From contig WHTP01000025.1 of assembly GCA_009377695.1 (NCBI GenBank), forward strand, positions 1-53,172: a stretch of DNA of 53,172 nt, written 5' to 3'. The DNA comes from Hyphomicrobiales bacterium (GTDB taxonomy: Bacteria > Pseudomonadota > Alphaproteobacteria > Rhizobiales > Xanthobacteraceae). The translations under genes and the position numbers were made by a program. The notes beneath the pieces were generated by a model. It saw only the letters and a list, made by a program, of their open reading frames with translations, did not search any database and had not been told where the DNA came from. Shown one piece after another: positions 50,118 through 53,172 of the stretch (position 1 is the stretch's first letter; the number at the start of each line of letters is the position of its first letter).

Positions 50118-51122
50118 ATGCCCGTCGTCCGCGCGCTCGCCGTCGCGCTCGCTTGCGTTGTCGCCGGCGGTCAAAGCTTGACGCAACAAGCTTGGGCGCA
50201 AGGCACCTCCGATGCGGCAAGCTATCCGAACCGGATCGTTCGCCTGATCGTGCCGTTTCCGCCTGGTGGCCCCGCCGACGTGATCGCGCGCTTCGTCGGC
50301 CAAAAGCTGAGCGAGGATTGGGGACAGACGGTTGTGGTGGAGAACCGTCCCGGTGGCAATACCGCGATTGCAGCCCAGCAGGTCGCGCGGTCTGCGCCCG
50401 ACGGCTACACGCTGCTGATCCCGATGGACACCACCATGGTCCTCAATCCGCTGACCATCCAGAACCTGCCGTATGAGCCGCTCAAGGACCTGATCCCGAT
50501 CACCATGCTGACCAAGAACATGTCGATGGTGGTGACGCGGACGGCGGGGCCAAAGTCGATCAAGGAGCTGATCGCGCAGGCCAGGGCCAATCCTGGCAAG
50601 ATGAACATGGGCGCGGGCACGATCACGTCGCGCCTTGGCGCCGTGCTGTTCGCCAAGACCGCCGGCATCGACGTCCAGCTCATCCCGTTCAAAGGCAGCG
50701 CCGAGATCGGCCAAGCGGTGCTCGCCGGCACCGTCGACTTCGCGCTTGACTCGACCGGTACCGCACTTCCCTTGGTCCAGGGCGGAAAGTATCGCGCGCT
50801 TGCGAAATACACCAACCAGCCGCTGCCGATGTTTCCCGGCGTACCGAGCCTGAGCGAGGCGGCCGGCCTGCCCTCGATCGACGAGAGCTCGACCTGGATT
50901 GCGCTCGCGGCGCCGGCGGGCACGCCGCGCCCGATCGTCGAGAAGATCCAGAATGCAGTGGCGAAGATCTATGCTGATCGGACGACCATGGGAAAGCTTG
51001 AGAAGGTCGGCATCAATCCCGTCAACTCGACGTCGGACGAGCTCACCGCGTTCATCCGCAGCGAGAGCGTGCGCTGGGCGCAGGTCCTTAAAGAGAACGC
51101 CCATCTCCTGAAGCTGGAATAA
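50118..51122 (+). CDS. Bug/TctC-family periplasmic binding protein 5
   Basis: A 334-residue receptor. A Sec signal peptide (MPVVRALAVALACVVAGGQS) ends near QAWAQ. The mature part carries YPNRIVRLIVPFPPGGPADV, VVVENRPGGNTAIAAQQVAR and PDGYTLLIPMDTTMV. TGGAGGAA lies eight bases before the ATG. The TPP-dependent enzyme gene starts 35 bases downstream, so the pair may deal with one compound, probably a 2-oxo or carboxylic acid. No TctAB genes. Confidence 0.91.
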   Translation: MPVVRALAVALACVVAGGQSLTQQAWAQGTSDAASYPNRIVRLIVPFPPGGPADVIARFVGQKLSEDWGQTVVVENRPGGNTAIAAQQVARSAPDGYTLLIPMDTTMVLNPLTIQNLPYEPLKDLIPITMLTKNMSMVVTRTAGPKSIKELIAQARANPGKMNMGAGTITSRLGAVLFAKTAGIDVQLIPFKGSAEIGQAVLAGTVDFALDSTGTALPLVQGGKYRALAKYTNQPLPMFPGVPSLSEAAGLPSIDESSTWIALAAPAGTPRPIVEKIQNAVAKIYADRTTMGKLEKVGINPVNSTSDELTAFIRSESVRWAQVLKENAHLLKLE

Positions 51123-51157
51123 ATCGACAAGCAACAACACGTTCGTAGGAGTCATCC

Positions 51158-52891
51158 ATGGATACCGGTGCCAATGTCGCGAGCTATTCGGCGGCGAACT
51201 ATTTCATCGAAGGCCTGAACGAGGTCGGGATCGACTACCTGTTCTCGAACATGGGCACCGATCATGCACCCATCATCGAGGCGTTCGCCGGCCGCAAGCG
51301 GCGTGGCCAGAAAGTTCCGACTATCGTCGTGTGTCCGCATGAGAACACCGCGGCGCATATGGCGGGCGGCTACGCCATGGTGACAGGACGCGGACAAGGC
51401 GTGCTCGTGCATGTCGATGTCGGCACCGCCAACACGGCGAATGCCATGCACAACCTCTATCGCAGCCGGTTGCCGGTGCTGCTGATGGCGGGCAAGGCTC
51501 CGTTCACCACGCACGGCGAGCTCACCGGCACGCGCGACAATTACGTGCATTTCGTGCAGGAGCCGTTCGACCAAGGCAGTCTGGTGCGGCCCTACACCAA
51601 ATGGGAATGGACGCTGCCCTCCGGCATCGTCGCCAAGGAGGTCATCCGGCGCGCCCACACCGTGATGCAGAGCGACCCGAAAGGGCCGGTCTACCTGATG
51701 CTGCCGCGCGAAATCCTCACCGAGGTCTGGGCTGATGACGATGTTCGCTCATATCCCGGCGAACGCTACGGCTCGACCGAACCGGCGGGTTGCGACCCCC
51801 GCCTGATCGACAAGCTCGCCGACGCGTTGCTCGCCTCGAGCTATCCGATCCTGCTCGCCTCCTATGCCGGACGCACGCCGGGCGCATCGGAAGCAATCGA
51901 ACGGCTTGCCGAGTTCGCGGGCATTCGCCTGTTCGAAGCCAACATGGTCAACAATATCGGCCATGAGGGTCCCTGCTTCTGCGGATTCGCGGGCGGCGCG
52001 CACATCGGCAAGGCCGACTTCGGGCTCTTGGTCGACGTCGACGTTCCGTTTTTCCCACGCGAGACCAAGGTCAACGAGAAGACCTTCTGGGGCCAGATCG
52101 ATGTCGACGTGCTCAAGAGCGGCTCGCCGATGTGGAGTTTCCCGGCGAACCTGCGCCTGCAGGGCAACAGTGCCCGCATCGTCGAGCAGGTCCATGAGGC
52201 GGTGAAGCAGAAGGCGTCGCCGGCGTTCCGTGAAGCGGCCAAGGCACGTGTTGCGGAGATGGCGGAGCAGAAGGTGAAGCGCAAGCAAAGCGCTGCCGAG
52301 CTTGCCGCCAATCCCGGCAAGGCCGGTGCGATCAACGCGCACTACATCTGCGCCGAGCTTGCCAAACGCATCGAGGACAAAGACATCGTCTTTGCCGAGG
52401 CGGCCCGCAACACGCCGGCGATTACCCAGCAAATTCCGCGGCCCCTGCCCGGCACGCTCACCCGCGTCGGCGGCGGCGGGCTTGGCTCGTCGGGCGGCAT
52501 GGCGCTCGGCGCGAAGCTTGCGGCACCGGATCGCATGATGGTGCAGATCGTCGGCGACGGCAGCTTCTATTTCAACGTACCGAGCTCGGTCTATGGCGCA
52601 TCAAAGCAATACAAGCTGCCGATCCTGTCGATCGTGCTCGATAACGGCGGCTGGTCGGCGGTGAAGGAATCGACGCTGCGCGTCTATCCCGACGGCGACG
52701 CCAAGGTCGAGGATGAGTTTGCGGCGAACCTGCCGAGCGACGTCGACTTCTCGAAGGTCGGCGAAGCGTTCGGCGCCTATGGCGAGAAGGTCACCGACCC
52801 AGCGCAGGTGCCGGCGGCGCTCGATCGCGCGATCAAGGAAGTGAAGGGCGGCCGCAGCGCATTGCTGCATGTAACGGTGACGCGGTTGTAG
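51158..52891 (+). CDS. Thiamine-pyrophosphate-dependent enzyme (acetolactate-synthase-like)
   Basis: A 577-residue enzyme of the TPP lyase/decarboxylase superfamily. The N-terminal PYR domain has the activating Glu62 in CPHENTAAHMAGGYAMVTGR. The C-terminal PP domain shows IVGDGSFYFNVPSSVYGASK, then PILSIVLDNGGWSAV, the GDG...N metal-TPP motif. The middle FAD/NAD-like domain is diverged, so it is probably not a true acetolactate synthase. It should decarboxylate or ligate a 2-oxo-acid; benzoylformate- or phenylpyruvate-type substrates are possible. TAGGAG precedes the ATG. Confidence 0.9.
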   Translation: MDTGANVASYSAANYFIEGLNEVGIDYLFSNMGTDHAPIIEAFAGRKRRGQKVPTIVVCPHENTAAHMAGGYAMVTGRGQGVLVHVDVGTANTANAMHNLYRSRLPVLLMAGKAPFTTHGELTGTRDNYVHFVQEPFDQGSLVRPYTKWEWTLPSGIVAKEVIRRAHTVMQSDPKGPVYLMLPREILTEVWADDDVRSYPGERYGSTEPAGCDPRLIDKLADALLASSYPILLASYAGRTPGASEAIERLAEFAGIRLFEANMVNNIGHEGPCFCGFAGGAHIGKADFGLLVDVDVPFFPRETKVNEKTFWGQIDVDVLKSGSPMWSFPANLRLQGNSARIVEQVHEAVKQKASPAFREAAKARVAEMAEQKVKRKQSAAELAANPGKAGAINAHYICAELAKRIEDKDIVFAEAARNTPAITQQIPRPLPGTLTRVGGGGLGSSGGMALGAKLAAPDRMMVQIVGDGSFYFNVPSSVYGASKQYKLPILSIVLDNGGWSAVKESTLRVYPDGDAKVEDEFAANLPSDVDFSKVGEAFGAYGEKVTDPAQVPAALDRAIKEVKGGRSALLHVTVTRL

Positions 52892-53021
52892 CGACACCGC
52901 GCGCGCTTAAGTTTTCGGCCTCCTTGACCAGGTGTTCAAACATCAGCTTTCTGATCTGGTGTTTGATCGCGATGGTGGAAGGAAGTTTGATCTTTTGTCC
53001 AAACCGGTGGGGGCGCATTGT

Positions 53022-53171
53022 TTATCGGCCTGGTTGCCGATCACGATGCGCCTCTTTGTTCAAACCTGCTCGAGTGGCCTCGCCCTGCGCTTCTTGAACA
53101 GCAGCCTGCATCCAGGTCTGCGCCAGATCGACAAACTGCTTCCGCTTTTCATGCGTGTCAGCGTTCTTCGC
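53022..53171 (-). CDS. C-terminal end of a small hypothetical protein (cut by the window edge)
   Basis: The minus-strand frame entering from the right edge reads AKNADTHEKRKQFVDLAQTW, MQAAVQEAQGEATRAGLNKE and a short basic tail before a TAA at 53022-53024. The first part resembles the small helical proteins (pattern ALAxxxxDxxxRxxxLDxAxxW) that are abundant in Bradyrhizobium-like genomes and have no known function. The N-terminus lies outside the window. Confidence 0.5.
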   Translation of the reverse strand, partial: AKNADTHEKRKQFVDLAQTWMQAAVQEAQGEATRAGLNKEAHRDRQPGR

Positions 53172-53172
53172 C

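Noticed and set aside
1-53172. CRISPR array, tRNA or rRNA genes, phage or transposase genes
   Set aside because: I searched by eye for regularly spaced repeats, tRNA-like CCA ends and known motifs and saw none. The palindromic repeats are unevenly spaced and lack spacers.

Overview
The window is high-GC DNA, densely packed with genes on both strands, and carries no rRNA or tRNA gene and no phage or transposase gene that I can recognise. It looks like the chromosome of a Hyphomicrobiales (Rhizobiales) alphaproteobacterium close to Bradyrhizobiaceae or Xanthobacteraceae. The grounds are five solitary Bug/TctC-type binding proteins, an mbfA gene behind an Irr-type palindrome, an egtB-egtD pair, a MoxR/DUF58/DUF4159 gene set, and intergenic palindromic repeats of the kind common in that group. 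The taxonomy is inferred from gene content, not from a marker gene.

Region by region: 1-681 holds a palindromic repeat and no gene. A sensor GGDEF-EAL protein follows (682-3408), then two tandem ModA-like binding proteins (3431-5031, minus), a small secreted lysine-rich repeat protein, a CoA-type NUDIX hydrolase, a tartrate/D-malate dehydrogenase-like enzyme, a ParE toxin with its antitoxin, and a DUF1285 protein. At 9318-16376 a plus-strand set encodes a MoxR ATPase, a DUF58 protein and two large membrane proteins. A HdeA-like gene broken by an internal inversion follows (16499-16799). Next come a GNAT acetyltransferase, a GST, a glutathionyl-hydroquinone reductase and a GGDEF protein with a degenerate active site.

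From 21 to 25 kb an IclR regulator, two PuuE-like deacetylase-fold proteins and a Bug receptor form a tight minus-strand operon. Of the two deacetylase-fold proteins, one keeps its histidine ligands and the other has lost them. Then come a small four-helix oxidase-I-like membrane protein, another NUDIX protein, mbfA (iron export) with a perfect 22-bp inverted repeat in front, and a metallophosphoesterase. A SAM methyltransferase, a MetF-like protein and a YciI protein lie at 29-32 kb. A sorbosone-dehydrogenase-like enzyme, a dihaem c4-type cytochrome, a Bug receptor and an epoxide-hydrolase-like protein follow.

The stretch 36-44 kb looks like an aromatic-acid catabolic locus. It encodes a gentisate-1,2-dioxygenase-like cupin, an alpha/beta hydrolase, an LLM flavin monooxygenase, two Bug receptors, an SDR, an FMN reductase and a fumarylacetoacetate-hydrolase-family enzyme. 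Ring opening followed by hydrolysis of the ring-opened acylpyruvate is the simplest reading. The right end has a 2OG-Fe(II) oxygenase gene with a 5' frameshift, egtD and egtB (ergothioneine), a secreted GlcG-like protein, a lytic transglycosylase, a Bug receptor with a TPP-dependent enzyme, and a truncated small gene.

The most interesting points are the inverted segment inside the HdeA-like gene, the intact/degenerate deacetylase pair in one operon, the two-module palindromic repeat family (three composite copies and one single module), the seven binding proteins without any transporter membrane subunit, and the mbfA palindrome.
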